Positions 8,280-17,596 are shown, counted from the first letter of the stretch. The stretch: 64,000 nucleotides of DNA from Ferdinandcohnia salidurans (GCF_042680725.1 NZ_JBHUEK010000010.1:310001-374000); one strand, 5' to 3'. Notes: generated by a model not told the origin, from the sequence alone. Made by a program: numbers and translations.

Positions 8280-8780
8280 TTATTCTGTGTTTGCTGCTCG
8301 ATGTGCTAAACGACTTGATGCTGCCGCTGCAATTGCGCCCACAATATCATCTAAAAATGTATGACATTCCCCAGTTGATTTATCATTTAGGCGTTCTAAT
8401 ATTCCAGGTTTTTTCTTATCAATGTATCCGTAGTTTGTAAATCCGATTGAGCCGTAGACGTTCACAATTGAAAAGGCAAGGATTTCATCTACTCCGTATA
8501 GTCCTTCGTCAACTTTGATTGTTGATAGTAATGGCTCCTCAAGTAAGCCTTTCTCAGCAAGTTTATCTAATTGAATCCCTGTTAGTACTGCATTTTGGAT
8601 TTCACGTTTTGTTAATACGCGGTCAACATTATGAATACAGTCTTCCATTTTTAAATCTGGGTGATATTTGCTTTGTAGATAATACACCAACTCCGCAATA
8701 TCTTGAATGGTGACGCCTCTTTCCTCCAACCATTTTCTGGCTGTTTTTTCAATCTCATTCATTTTATTTTCTTGACTCAT
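8280..8780 (-). CDS. yutG: Phosphatidylglycerophosphatase A family protein
   Basis: A 166-residue protein with the PgpA-like block (about residues 85-160): DEILAFSIVNVYGSIGFTNYGYIDKKKPG and TFLDDIVGAIAAA. In B. subtilis YutG removes the phosphate from phosphatidylglycerophosphate to make phosphatidylglycerol. The N-terminal 80 residues are a soluble helical extension typical of the Gram-positive form. ATG 8780 has AGGTGA 5-6 bases upstream; the in-frame GTG at 8789 is part of that ribosome binding site. Confidence 0.82.
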   Translation of the reverse strand: MSQENKMNEIEKTARKWLEERGVTIQDIAELVYYLQSKYHPDLKMEDCIHNVDRVLTKREIQNAVLTGIQLDKLAEKGLLEEPLLSTIKVDEGLYGVDEILAFSIVNVYGSIGFTNYGYIDKKKPGILERLNDKSTGECHTFLDDIVGAIAAAASSRLAHRAANTE

Positions 8781-8924
8781 CTTGTTCACCTAATTTCTTC
8801 TGATTTCAAAATAATTTTTACTAATATTTCCTAGTTTACCACAAGTAATGACGTTTTGTTTCATATAGATGTTTTATACAAATCAATACGTAGTCTTAAT
8901 AGTATGAGCGGGGAGCGATGATTT

Positions 8925-9929
8925 ATGAAAGAAACACTTTTGGAGCAATACAAATTAAAAGTGGATCGATCTGTAAGAGTATTCGGCTATGAAGCGATCA
9001 TCTATCGAAATATAGTATATTGTATTGTGCCAATATCAAATTTGGAACAAGAAGAACTGATTGAAATTAAACATCTTAGTGATTACATGATTCAAAAGGG
9101 AGATATTCGTGTTGGCTCCATTTTACCTACAACAGAAGGAAAATTAAGCACCATTATCAATGATGAGGAAGCAGTTATGATTAGATGTCCAGTATATAGC
9201 CATAGGGTTTCCAATTCATTAGGGTATGAGTTGGCCCGGTTTCATAAACGAGGCAGAAGTTTTCCTTATCAAGTAAAGAAGGTTAATCGAATCGGACAGT
9301 GGAAGTTCTTATGGGAAAAAAGATTGGATCAAATGGAGTTGTTCTGGAAGGAAAAAGTAAAGCAGCATCCGCAAAACGAGTTTGAAACCTTATTTGTCGA
9401 GGCTTTTCCATATTATATAGGCTTAACAGAAAATGCAATCCAATATCTAGTTGATACAGAAATAGATGAAACGCCTTCTGCAATCGATTCGGCCACGATA
9501 TGTCACCATCGTTTTACGGAAAATTCTTGGGATCGGAATTCCTATACGAAGCTACCTACGGATTGGGTTTTTGACCATTATACAAGGGACCTTGCAGAAT
9601 TTATTCGGGACCAATATGTTAATGGAGAAACAAGACAAAACGGACAAATTGTACATTTTTTGAAGGAATATGAGAGGGTCAGCCCACTTTCTGCATTCTC
9701 TTGGCGACTTCTATATGCACGCCTTTTATTTCCACTGCATTTTTTTGAATGTATTGAAGGGTTTTATATGACAGGTTCAGAAATGCAAATGGAAAGGCAT
9801 TGTAAGAGATTAGAATCCATTCTGAAGCATTCCAGTGAACATGAACGCTTTTTAGCGACCTTTTTATCAAGTGTAGGAGTTGAAGAAAAAAGACTAACAA
9901 TTCCAACTATCAGCTGGCTTCAAAAATAA
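8925..9929 (+). CDS. yutH: Spore coat-associated kinase-like protein YutH
   Basis: A 334-residue protein of the CotS/YutH group, which has an aminoglycoside-phosphotransferase-like fold. Visible blocks include YELARFHKRG and FTENSWDRNSYTKLPTDWVFDHYTRDLAEFIRDQY, where the HxDxxxxN catalytic loop of true kinases appears replaced (TDWVFDHYTRD). It is probably a spore coat protein. Position, length and neighbours match B. subtilis yutH. It is followed within 50 bp by the dehydrogenase gene on the same strand. Confidence 0.8.
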   Translation: MKETLLEQYKLKVDRSVRVFGYEAIIYRNIVYCIVPISNLEQEELIEIKHLSDYMIQKGDIRVGSILPTTEGKLSTIINDEEAVMIRCPVYSHRVSNSLGYELARFHKRGRSFPYQVKKVNRIGQWKFLWEKRLDQMELFWKEKVKQHPQNEFETLFVEAFPYYIGLTENAIQYLVDTEIDETPSAIDSATICHHRFTENSWDRNSYTKLPTDWVFDHYTRDLAEFIRDQYVNGETRQNGQIVHFLKEYERVSPLSAFSWRLLYARLLFPLHFFECIEGFYMTGSEMQMERHCKRLESILKHSSEHERFLATFLSSVGVEEKRLTIPTISWLQK

Positions 9930-9977
9930 AAATGTATGGTACTATAGAGAAAGATAATTTTTTCTTAGAGGTGAAAC

Positions 9978-10961
9978 ATGACTAGGCCATATGTTTTTAT
10001 TACTAGAAAACTTTCCGAAAACGCAATTCAACCACTAATGGAAGTAGCAGATGTACATATTTGGAATGAAGAAGAGAAAGCCGTTCCAAGAGAGATCCTA
10101 CTTGAAGAGGTAAAAAAAGCAGACGCTCTTTTAACAATGCTTTCAGATAAAGTCGATAAAGAGCTTCTTGATGCAGCACCAAAATTAAAGGTAATCGCAA
10201 ACCTTGCTGTAGGTTATGACAATATTGACGTAGAATATGCAAATCAAAAGGGAATTGCGATATGCAATACACCTGATGTTTTAACAGATACTACAGCCGA
10301 TTTAGCCTTTGCTTTATTGCTTTCAACTGCGAGACGAGTTGTGGAAGCAGCTGAATTTGTAAAAAAAGGCGAATGGAAAAGTTGGAGTCCATTATTGCTA
10401 GCAGGAAGCGATGTCCATCATAAAACAATTGGGATCGTCGGGATGGGCAAAATCGGTGAAGCAGTTGCAAAACGCGCAACAGGGTTTGATATGAATATTT
10501 TGTACCATAACCGCTCCCGTAATGTAGTTGCAGAAGAACGCATTGGTGCTTCTTACGCATCCTTTAAAGAGCTAATTGAAACCTCTGATTTTATTGTTTG
10601 CCTTACTCCACTAACGGATGAAACAAGAGGTTTATTCAATAAGGAAATCTTTATGAACATGAAAAATACTGCAGTTTTTATTAATGTATCTCGAGGGCCA
10701 GTTGTTGACGAAGATGCTTTATATCAAGCGTTAGTTAATGGTGAAATTGCCGCAGCAGGACTCGACGTTTTTGAAAAAGAGCCTGTAGATGCAGATCATC
10801 CATTATTAACACTTCCAAATGTCGTAGCATTGCCACACATCGGAAGCTCAAGTACTGAAACCCGTGAAAAGATGATGAAACTATGCTGTGAAAATATTGA
10901 ACTTGTTCTTATCAATCAACAACCCAAAACACTCGTTAATAAGGAATGGGTTTTTCAGTAA
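9978..10961 (+). CDS. D-isomer-specific 2-hydroxyacid dehydrogenase (glyoxylate/glycerate reductase-like)
   Basis: A 327-residue NAD(P)H-dependent enzyme. The Rossmann motif is GMGKIGEAVA. The catalytic triad of the family is visible: Arg in NVSRGPVVD, Glu in GLDVFEKEP and His in LPHIGSS. It is closest in style to the glyoxylate/hydroxypyruvate reductase group (GyaR/YvcT) rather than SerA, since there is no C-terminal ACT domain. It sits between yutH and hom, where B. subtilis has no such gene. A clear terminator separates it from hom. Confidence 0.88.
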   Translation: MTRPYVFITRKLSENAIQPLMEVADVHIWNEEEKAVPREILLEEVKKADALLTMLSDKVDKELLDAAPKLKVIANLAVGYDNIDVEYANQKGIAICNTPDVLTDTTADLAFALLLSTARRVVEAAEFVKKGEWKSWSPLLLAGSDVHHKTIGIVGMGKIGEAVAKRATGFDMNILYHNRSRNVVAEERIGASYASFKELIETSDFIVCLTPLTDETRGLFNKEIFMNMKNTAVFINVSRGPVVDEDALYQALVNGEIAAAGLDVFEKEPVDADHPLLTLPNVVALPHIGSSSTETREKMMKLCCENIELVLINQQPKTLVNKEWVFQ

Positions 10962-10980
10962 TCAAATATTTCTTCGGAGG

Positions 10981-10999
10981 CACCTTCGTAAAGAAGGTG
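10981..10999 (+). terminator. Terminator of the hydroxyacid dehydrogenase gene
   Basis: A CACCTTC / GAAGGTG stem with a 5-base loop is followed by TTCTTTT, 20 bases after the stop. Confidence 0.7.
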
Positions 11000-11106
11000 T
11001 TCTTTTATAAGTTGAATTTTTACAAAATAAAAACTTTTTTATTAAATGTATCCCTTTTATATCAGTGTGTTAAACGTTTTCAAGGAAAAAGTCTGAAAAA
11101 AAGCAC

Positions 11107-11135
11107 TTGTAAAAGCATAGTATTACCACTATAAT
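11107..11135 (+). promoter_or_regulatory. Promoter of the hom-thrCB operon
   Basis: TTGTAA (11107-11112) and TATAAT (11130-11135) have a 17-base spacer. The leader to the hom ATG is about 50 bases, too short for a T-box, so control by a leader antiterminator looks unlikely here. A repressor such as ThrR would have to bind near this site. Confidence 0.65.
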
Positions 11136-11191
11136 GTCTTTTATAGGAAGACAATTGTATTTCTCAGAAATACAGAGGAGGCGGATGAATA

Positions 11192-12490
11192 ATGAAAAAA
11201 ATTTCAGTTGGATTATTAGGATTAGGTACGGTTGGTAGTGGCGTTGTTACGATTTTAAAAAATCATCAAGATAAATTAATGCATCAGGTTGGTTGCCCAA
11301 TTGAGGTTAAGAAGGTATTAGTGAAAGACATACATAAACATAGAACGGTAGAAATTGAACCTTCCCTTTTGACAACTAATGCAAACGAGGTAATTGAAGA
11401 CCCAGAAATCGATGTTGTCATTGAAGTAATGGGGGGAGTAGATGACACTAGACAGCTTATTCTTCAATCTTTACGTAATAAAAAACACGTTGTCACAGCA
11501 AACAAGGATTTAATGGCATTATACGGTTCAGAGCTATTAACTGTTGCAAGTGAAAATGGCTGTGACCTATTTTATGAAGCAAGTGTTGCCGGTGGGATTC
11601 CAATCCTTCGAGGGTTAGCAGATGGCTTTGCCTCAGACAGAATCATTAAAATGATGGGAATCGTGAACGGAACCACTAATTTCATTTTAACAAAAATGAC
11701 GAAGTTCGGTAGTGCTTATGAAGATGTATTAAAAGAAGCACAAGAGCTTGGCTATGCAGAAGCAGACCCTACAGCAGATGTTGAAGGTCTAGATGCTGCA
11801 AGAAAGATGGCAATCCTTGCAACATTAGGATACTCCATGAATATCGATCTTAAAGATGTTCGAGTTCAAGGAATTTCAACTGTAACAAGTGAGGATATCG
11901 AATACAGTAAACGATTAGGTTATGTTGTTAAGTTGATCGGTACTGCCCATCGTAAGGGGGAAAAAGTTGAAGTAAGTGTTCAACCAACTCTTCTTCCAGA
12001 AACACACCCACTTGCTGGAGTAAATGATGAATTTAATGCGGTATATGTGTATGGAGAAGCAGTTGGAGAAACGATGTTTTACGGACCGGGTGCAGGAAGC
12101 CTACCAACTGCAACATCAATTGTTTCCGATTTAGTCGGAGTTATGAAAAATATGAGACTTGGAGTAAATGGTAAAAGTAGCGTGTCCCCTCAATATGAGA
12201 AGAAACTAAAAGACGATTCTGAGATCTTCTCAAAATACTTTTTACGTATTCACGTAAAAGATCAAGTGGGAGCATTTGCAAAACTTACATCCCTATTCTC
12301 AGAACGCGGTGTAAGCTTTGAGAAAATTCTTCAATTACCGCTTAAAAATAAAGATTTAGCTGAAATTGTACTTGTTACTCATCAAGCATCATTACGAGAT
12401 TACGAGGAAATTTTAGTACAACTTAGAGATTTACAGATTATTCAAGATGTTAAGAGCTCTTACCGAGTTGAAGGAGGAAACCTAGGATGA
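11192..12490 (+). CDS. hom: Homoserine dehydrogenase
   Basis: A 432-residue enzyme reducing aspartate semialdehyde to homoserine with NAD(P)H. It has the N-terminal GLGTVGSG dinucleotide motif (residues 10-17), the catalytic core with ANKDLMALYG and GGIPILRGLADG, and a C-terminal ACT domain (about 352-425, LRIHVKDQVGAFAKL), the usual site of threonine feedback. The ribosome binding site is GGAGGCGG. It is the first gene of hom-thrC-thrB; its stop overlaps the thrC start (ATGA). Confidence 0.97.
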   Translation: MKKISVGLLGLGTVGSGVVTILKNHQDKLMHQVGCPIEVKKVLVKDIHKHRTVEIEPSLLTTNANEVIEDPEIDVVIEVMGGVDDTRQLILQSLRNKKHVVTANKDLMALYGSELLTVASENGCDLFYEASVAGGIPILRGLADGFASDRIIKMMGIVNGTTNFILTKMTKFGSAYEDVLKEAQELGYAEADPTADVEGLDAARKMAILATLGYSMNIDLKDVRVQGISTVTSEDIEYSKRLGYVVKLIGTAHRKGEKVEVSVQPTLLPETHPLAGVNDEFNAVYVYGEAVGETMFYGPGAGSLPTATSIVSDLVGVMKNMRLGVNGKSSVSPQYEKKLKDDSEIFSKYFLRIHVKDQVGAFAKLTSLFSERGVSFEKILQLPLKNKDLAEIVLVTHQASLRDYEEILVQLRDLQIIQDVKSSYRVEGGNLG

Positions 12491-13554
12491 GATGGCAAGG
12501 ACTATTACAGCAATTTCGTGAATATTTACCGGTGAATACAAATACTCCAATGCTTTCCTTAAATGAAGGGAATACACCCTTAATTCCGCTACATTCCATT
12601 TCAGAGGATCTTGGGGTTGAATTATATGTAAAAGTAGAAGGTGCAAACCCAACTGGTTCCTTCAAAGACCGTGGGATGGTAATGGCGGTTGCGAAAGCAG
12701 TTGAAGAAGGCAGCAATACAATTATCTGTGCATCAACTGGGAATACATCAGCAGCTGCAGCTGCATATGCTGCACGTGCAGGACTACGTTGTATTGTCGT
12801 CATCCCTGAGGGCAAGATTGCAATGGGTAAACTAGCTCAAGCCGTTATGTACGGAGCTGAAATCATTTCAATTGAAGGAAACTTTGACCATGCGCTACAG
12901 ATGGTTCGTAATATTAGTGAAACAGCTCCTATTACTCTCGTAAACTCTGTAAATCCATATCGAATTGAAGGACAAAAAACAGCAGCATTTGAAATTTGTG
13001 TACAATTAGACGGAGCTCCTGATGTACTAGCGATTCCGGTTGGAAATGCTGGTAACATTACAGCGTATTGGAAAGGTTTCAAAGAATATAATGAGCGTCA
13101 CAATACAGGTCTTCCTGAAATGCGTGGATTTGAAGCAGAAGGTGCAGCGGCAATTGCAAAGAATCAAGTGATTGAAAATCCTGAAACATTAGCAACTGCA
13201 ATCAGAATCGGAAATCCAGCAAGCTGGGATAGTGCTGTGGTGGCTGCAAGTGAGTCAAAAGGTAAAATTGATGAGGTTTCAGATGACGAAATCCTTGAAG
13301 CATATCAATTATTAGCTAGAAAAGAAGGCGTGTTTGCTGAACCAGGTTCTTGTGCCTCCATTGCTGGAGTAATCAAACAAGTACGCAGTGGTGAAATTAA
13401 AAAAGGTAGCCGAATCGTTGCTGTTCTAACAGGAAATGGACTAAAGGACCCGAATATTGCAATCGAAGCAACTTCTATAAAGCCTGTGGTATTGCCGAAC
13501 GATGAAAAGCTTGTCTATGAACATATCAGAGGAGCCGTACTACATGAAGTTTGA
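12487..13554 (+). CDS. thrC: Threonine synthase
   Basis: A 355-residue PLP enzyme converting O-phosphohomoserine to threonine. The PLP-lysine motif is NPTGSFKDRGM (about residue 60), and the phosphate-binding loop is PVGNAGNITAYWKG. Its ATG overlaps the hom stop by 4 bases, which points to translational coupling. The ribosome binding site, GGAGG, lies inside the end of hom. Confidence 0.96.
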   Translation: MRWQGLLQQFREYLPVNTNTPMLSLNEGNTPLIPLHSISEDLGVELYVKVEGANPTGSFKDRGMVMAVAKAVEEGSNTIICASTGNTSAAAAAYAARAGLRCIVVIPEGKIAMGKLAQAVMYGAEIISIEGNFDHALQMVRNISETAPITLVNSVNPYRIEGQKTAAFEICVQLDGAPDVLAIPVGNAGNITAYWKGFKEYNERHNTGLPEMRGFEAEGAAAIAKNQVIENPETLATAIRIGNPASWDSAVVAASESKGKIDEVSDDEILEAYQLLARKEGVFAEPGSCASIAGVIKQVRSGEIKKGSRIVAVLTGNGLKDPNIAIEATSIKPVVLPNDEKLVYEHIRGAVLHEV

Positions 13555-14461
13555 TCAAGCCTTTCAAATTAAAGTACCAGCAAGTACGGCAAATCTTGGA
13601 CCTGGATTTGATTCAGTAGGGTTAGCGGTCAATCGTTATTTAACTCTCCAAGTTGAACCAAGTCAAGAGTGGGAGTTTGTCCTACAATCAGAAGAAATTG
13701 CGGATACTCCAACTGGTAAAGATAATTTTATCTATCAAATTGCAGAAAAGGTAGCTCGTACTTTCTCCTATGAGCTGCCTCCCTGCAAGGTATATGTTCA
13801 TAGCAATATTCCACTAGCAAGAGGTCTGGGAAGTAGTGCAGCCGCTATAATCGCTGCAATTGAACTGGTTAATGAACTTTGTAATCTTCAATTAACAAAC
13901 CAACAAAAGCTTGATTTAGCCTGTGAATTTGAGGGACATCCGGATAATGTAGGGGCATCGCTATACGGTTGCTTAGTCATTGGCAGTCATCGTGGCAGCA
14001 AAGACACGGATCTCGTCCATGTGAATGATCTATCCTTTGATTTGGTGGTTGTCATTCCACCATATGAACTAAAAACAAAGGATGCCCGTAGTGTGCTTCC
14101 GACGGAATTATCCTATCCTGAGGCGGTTAAAGCAAGCTCGATAAGTAATGTAATGGTCGCTGCTCTTTTAACTAAGAACCTTGCATTAATGGGGAAAATG
14201 ATGGAGCTCGATCTTTTCCATCAACAATACCGTGCAAAGCTCATTCCTGAATTCAGTCACATTCATCAGGTAGCAAAAAACGCAGGAGCATTTGGGGTAG
14301 CCATAAGCGGAGCGGGGCCAACAGTCATTTGTTTCACTGAATGTGGACGAGGAAAACAGCTTAGAGATGAGTTATCATCTGCATTTGAAGGATATCAGGT
14401 TGAAGAAGTATCGATTGAGAAAAACGGCAGTGTGTTAACTTCACTTTCATTACATGAATAA
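13544..14461 (+). CDS. thrB: Homoserine kinase
   Basis: A 305-residue GHMP kinase that phosphorylates homoserine. The ATP-binding motif PLARGLGSSAAA is present, along with the start PASTANLGPGFDS and a late SGAGPT loop. The ATG at 13544 overlaps the end of thrC by 11 bases and has GGAG 9 bases upstream; an earlier in-frame ATG at 13502 has no ribosome binding site. It is the last gene of the operon. Confidence 0.96.
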   Translation: MKFDQAFQIKVPASTANLGPGFDSVGLAVNRYLTLQVEPSQEWEFVLQSEEIADTPTGKDNFIYQIAEKVARTFSYELPPCKVYVHSNIPLARGLGSSAAAIIAAIELVNELCNLQLTNQQKLDLACEFEGHPDNVGASLYGCLVIGSHRGSKDTDLVHVNDLSFDLVVVIPPYELKTKDARSVLPTELSYPEAVKASSISNVMVAALLTKNLALMGKMMELDLFHQQYRAKLIPEFSHIHQVAKNAGAFGVAISGAGPTVICFTECGRGKQLRDELSSAFEGYQVEEVSIEKNGSVLTSLSLHE

Positions 14462-14464
14462 AGA

Positions 14465-14488
14465 AGCGAAACCGAAATGGGTTTCGCT
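14465..14488 (+). terminator. Terminator of the threonine operon
   Basis: A 9-bp perfect stem (14465-14473 with 14480-14488) is followed by TTTTTT. Confidence 0.9.
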
Positions 14489-14500
14489 TTTTTGAGTACG

Positions 14501-14574
14501 AATATTTAAATACTGTCACTAATTGCCACTAATTCGAAAATACTGCCACTAATCCAGAAATACTGCCACTAGCC
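14501..14574. repeat. Short 20-bp tandem repeat between thrB and yutI
   Basis: The 10-mer TACTGCCACT (first copy TACTGTCACT) occurs at 14511, 14541 and 14561, with a half copy TTGCCACT at 14523. Copies are separated by AATTCGAAAA or AATCCAGAAA. The basic period is 20 bases with one extra 10-base half unit. It lies in a convergent gap between two terminators. Nothing suggests coding. Confidence 0.75.
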
Positions 14575-14592
14575 TTTTTACGCACAAAAAAA

Positions 14593-14614
14593 ATGCCTCA
14601 AAAATTTGAGGCAT
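14593..14614 (-). terminator. Terminator of yutI
   Basis: The ATGCCTCAAA / TTTGAGGCAT stem has eight A on its left side, a U-tract for minus-strand transcription. Confidence 0.88.
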
Positions 14615-14628
14615 CACTCATTTATCTA

Positions 14629-14865
14629 TTAGAAAACTTGTTCAACTTCAACGATACCCGGGACTTCTTCTAATAACGCACGTTCAATCCCAGCTTTTAA
14701 AGTAATTGTAGAGCTTGGGCAGCTTCCACAAGCACCTAAAAGACGAAGCTTTACAACACCATCTTCAATATCAACTAAATCACAGTCTCCGCCATCACGA
14801 AGTAAAAATGGACGAAGTTTATCTAATACTTCTTGTACTTGCTCTCTAATATCTAATTCAGCCAT
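14629..14865 (-). CDS. yutI: NifU-like Fe-S scaffold protein
   Basis: A 78-residue protein that is just the NifU C-terminal (Nfu) domain. The Fe-S binding motif is C46-GS-C49 in LLGACGSCPSS. It should accept or deliver 4Fe-4S clusters in the cytosol, working with the SUF machinery and the IscA-like protein encoded nearby. The ribosome binding site is AAGGAGT before ATG 14865. Its length matches the B. subtilis homologue. Confidence 0.92.
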   Translation of the reverse strand: MAELDIREQVQEVLDKLRPFLLRDGGDCDLVDIEDGVVKLRLLGACGSCPSSTITLKAGIERALLEEVPGIVEVEQVF

Positions 14866-15075
14866 TTCGATTGACTCCTTTCCTCATACCTTTATAATTA
14901 TTATAATCTGTTTACTGGAAAAAATCTATTAAAACCAAGAGAAGCATTTTTCCAATTTTTAATTACAAACCCTTAATGAGAATACTATCTTTTGGTGTCT
15001 ATTCTAACAGATTTTTAGTACAATGGAAAAAGAAATGATTGTAGACGAGTTAGTTGGGGAAAAGGAGAGCATAAA

Positions 15076-15405
15076 ATGGAAAACCAAAAGGTCGAGATCT
15101 GTGTGTACGGTGCGGAAATATTATGTCCGAGTTGTGTCAATCTTCCTTCTTCAAAGGAGACTTATGAGTGGCTTGAAGCGGCATTAAGCAGAAAGTTCCC
15201 GAACCAACCATTCGATATTACTCATGTTGATATTTTTGATCCACCTGGGGATGAAGAGAAAAAAACCTTTGCCACACGAGTGATTGAGGAAGATATGTTT
15301 TACCCAGTTGTAGTTCTAGAGGGCACCATTGTCGGAGAAGGAAGCCCTAAGCTAAAAACCATTTATGCAGAAATGGAGAAATACGGATACAAGGCAGCTG
15401 AATAA
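15076..15405 (+). CDS. yuzD: YuzD family thioredoxin-like protein (DUF1462)
   Basis: A 109-residue soluble protein with a C17-PS-C20 motif after a first beta strand (VEICVYGAEILC), a thioredoxin-like arrangement, and a GTIVGEGSPKLKTIY end. The family is of unknown function. It sits beside a NifU domain and NADH dehydrogenase-like genes, which suggests a redox or Fe-S role; this is inference. Confidence 0.85.
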   Translation: MENQKVEICVYGAEILCPSCVNLPSSKETYEWLEAALSRKFPNQPFDITHVDIFDPPGDEEKKTFATRVIEEDMFYPVVVLEGTIVGEGSPKLKTIYAEMEKYGYKAAE

Positions 15406-15414
15406 TGAATAATA

Positions 15415-15451
15415 AAAATGCACGGAAAGTCATTGACTAACCGTGCATTTT
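15415..15451. terminator. Bidirectional terminator yuzD / yutJ
   Basis: An 11-bp stem (15415-15425 with 15441-15451), A-rich before and T-rich after, lies between convergent genes. Confidence 0.85.
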
Positions 15452-15455
15452 TTGA

Positions 15456-16523
15456 TCACCCATTATGATACTTATACATCCATAATACCCCAGATTTTAA
15501 CATACGAGGTACACGTCCTGTGAGAGCTCGTTCTGCAACTAATCCAAATCCTTCTTTTTTACCTAGAGATCCTAGAACACCTTTTAGCTTAATTTTAGGA
15601 AACTCAGCTGGAGGTTCTTCGCCCTTCCAACGCTTTACAAGGACCTGAACAATTTGTTCAGCCTGACCTTCAGCAAGCTGAGCACTTGGCGCATGTGGTA
15701 AGCTTGCACAGTCACCAACAACATATACATGTTCATCATTTGGAAGATTGTGTTGTTTTGTTAATACCACTCGGCCGCTTCCATCTTTTTCAACCTCTAA
15801 GTCACGAACAACTTTATTAGGCTGGATACCAGCTGTCCACACAACAACATCACTTTGAACAGGTTGGTCATTATTGAAGAGTACATTTTCTTCCACTCTT
15901 GTAATATTTGAGTTATTGATAATCTCAACTTCATTCTTATCAAACCAGTTTTCTACATACATACTCAATTTTTCAGGGAAAGCTGAAAGTATATGTTTCC
16001 CTCTATCGAAAAGTTTGATTTTTAAGTCGGGTCTGCTTTCATAAAGCTCACTTGCAAGTTCAACTCCACTTAGGCCTGCTCCAACAATGGAAACAGTAGC
16101 ACCTGCCGGAAGATTATTAAGCTTCTGATAGGTTTTTCTTGCTTTATCAATGGTTTGGATGCTGTCTGTGTATTCATTGGCTCCTGGAACATTGTGATAC
16201 TTGTCTTCGCATCCTAATCCAATTATTAAATCATCATACTTAACTGATTCTTCATCATTCATGTGAACAAGTTTCTCATTTAAATCGATGCCCGTAATCT
16301 CCCCATACTTTACGTGCAAACGTGGATGTTCTGGAAATGTTACACGTACATGGGAGTCTGAAATAGTCCCTGCTGCAAGCGCGTAAAATTCCGTTTTTAA
16401 ACTATGATAAGGCGCACGGTCAATTAAGGTTATCTGTATATCCTCGGGTAATTGATTTGGCAAAAGGCGTTGTAAAACCCGCATTCCACCATACCCTCCA
16501 CCTAAAATGACAAGATTTTTCAT
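15456..16523 (-). CDS. yutJ: Type II NADH dehydrogenase-like flavoprotein YutJ
   Basis: A 355-residue member of the pyridine nucleotide-disulfide oxidoreductase superfamily. It has an N-terminal FAD fold (LGGGYGGMRV), a second dinucleotide motif, GAGLSGVELA (about residue 147), and a C-terminal FAD motif, VVGDCAS. It lacks redox-active disulfide cysteines, like NDH-2 enzymes that pass electrons from NADH to menaquinone without pumping. It is shorter than the second paralogue at 17941 and its exact substrate is not established. Confidence 0.88.
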   Translation of the reverse strand: MKNLVILGGGYGGMRVLQRLLPNQLPEDIQITLIDRAPYHSLKTEFYALAAGTISDSHVRVTFPEHPRLHVKYGEITGIDLNEKLVHMNDEESVKYDDLIIGLGCEDKYHNVPGANEYTDSIQTIDKARKTYQKLNNLPAGATVSIVGAGLSGVELASELYESRPDLKIKLFDRGKHILSAFPEKLSMYVENWFDKNEVEIINNSNITRVEENVLFNNDQPVQSDVVVWTAGIQPNKVVRDLEVEKDGSGRVVLTKQHNLPNDEHVYVVGDCASLPHAPSAQLAEGQAEQIVQVLVKRWKGEEPPAEFPKIKLKGVLGSLGKKEGFGLVAERALTGRVPRMLKSGVLWMYKYHNG

Positions 16524-16719
16524 GATGATTATCCCCTTTGTTACTCTCTTTAGTTAAAGCGTATTCATCCAATGTTAGTACAAAGTTTTAGCTAATTCGT
16601 TATCCTTTACAAACACTAAAAGTATAGCGAAATTATGACAAAATAACAACCGCTATTCACAAAATTGACGAATCGAAAAAATAAGAGTACGATAGGTAGT
16701 TGTAGTGAGGTGAATACCA

Positions 16720-16956
16720 GTGAATCCTATCATTGAGTTTTGTGTTAGTAATTTGGCAAGTGGCTCACAGAAAGCAAAGGAAATTCTTGAACAAGATCCT
16801 AATCTTGATGTGATTGAATACGGATGCCTAAGCTATTGTGGACAATGCTTTGAGTCACTATATGCTCTTGTAAATGGGGATGTAGTTACTGGTGAAACAG
16901 CTGATGAGCTTGTTGAAAACATCTATGCCTATTTAGAAGAAAACCCAATGTTCTAA
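16720..16956 (+). CDS. yuzB: YuzB family protein (DUF1450), cysteine-rich
   Basis: A 78-residue soluble protein with four cysteines (C8, C36, C40, C43) in EFCVSN and GCLSYCGQC. The spacing resembles a thioredoxin-fold 2Fe-2S ferredoxin, but this is not proven for the family. The GTG start has GTGAGGTG 7 bases upstream. It is followed by a strong terminator, so it is a single-gene unit divergent from yutJ. Confidence 0.85.
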   Translation: MNPIIEFCVSNLASGSQKAKEILEQDPNLDVIEYGCLSYCGQCFESLYALVNGDVVTGETADELVENIYAYLEENPMF

Positions 16957-16976
16957 TACAAAACATTTTATATACA

Positions 16977-17006
16977 AGAAAAGCAGTCTATGTTGACTGC
17001 TTTTCT
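16977..17006 (+). terminator. Terminator of yuzB
   Basis: A 12-bp perfect stem (16977-16988 with 16995-17006) includes its own run of T in the right arm. Confidence 0.85.
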
Positions 17007-17225
17007 TAAATTTTGGGCAAAAAAAAGAAAACCCTCCATTAAATGAATGAAGAGTTTCTAAAAAAAACGGGGGATAATCTTATTGTGCTCCAAATAATAC
17101 CATTTTATACTAGAGGTAAGAAAAAAATTTACCATTAGACAGATTATTTGTAACAAACCCCGATTACCATTATACTAATAGTAATAACCTATTTAGTAAG
17201 CTTGAAAAAGAAGGAGGTTACAAAC

Positions 17226-17591
17226 ATGACAGATCGTGTAGTTACCATTTCTGAAGCGGCTGCTTTTCAAATTAAAGATATGATGAAACAGAATGAGGAA
17301 GAAGGATCATTCCTGCGTGTTGCTGTTAAGGGTGGCGGTTGTAGTGGACTTTCTTACGGAATGGGCTTTGAACAAGAAGTAAGTGAAAATGATCGCCAAG
17401 ATGAACAGCATGGTATCAAGATTATCATCAATAAAGAAGATGCTCCGATACTAACTGGTGTAAACATAGACTTTAAACAATCCCTTATGGGTGGCGGATT
17501 CACCATCGATAATCCAAATGCAATTGCATCTTGTGGATGTGGTTCTTCCTTCCGTACGGCAAAAGTAGCAGGAACACCTGAAAACTGCTAA
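17226..17591 (+). CDS. yutM: IscA/HesB-type Fe-S carrier
   Basis: A 121-residue A-type carrier protein. The three conserved cysteines are visible: C39 (GGGCSGLSY) and C103/C105 (CGCGSSF). Such proteins bind iron or 2Fe-2S clusters and pass them to target enzymes such as LipA. The ATG at 17226 was chosen because AAGGAGGTT lies 6 bases upstream; an earlier TTG at 17202 has no support. It complements the NifU-type protein in this region. Confidence 0.92.
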   Translation: MTDRVVTISEAAAFQIKDMMKQNEEEGSFLRVAVKGGGCSGLSYGMGFEQEVSENDRQDEQHGIKIIINKEDAPILTGVNIDFKQSLMGGGFTIDNPNAIASCGCGSSFRTAKVAGTPENC

Positions 17592-17596
17592 TTGTA

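Noticed and set aside
10946..11134. 62-codon frame between the hydroxyacid dehydrogenase gene and hom
   Set aside because: It contains the terminator hairpin and the hom promoter; AT-rich, no ribosome binding site.
11000..11191. T-box or other leader riboswitch before hom
   Set aside because: A good promoter lies only about 60 bases from the start codon, no T-box sequence or antiterminator structure is visible, and no leader terminator is present.
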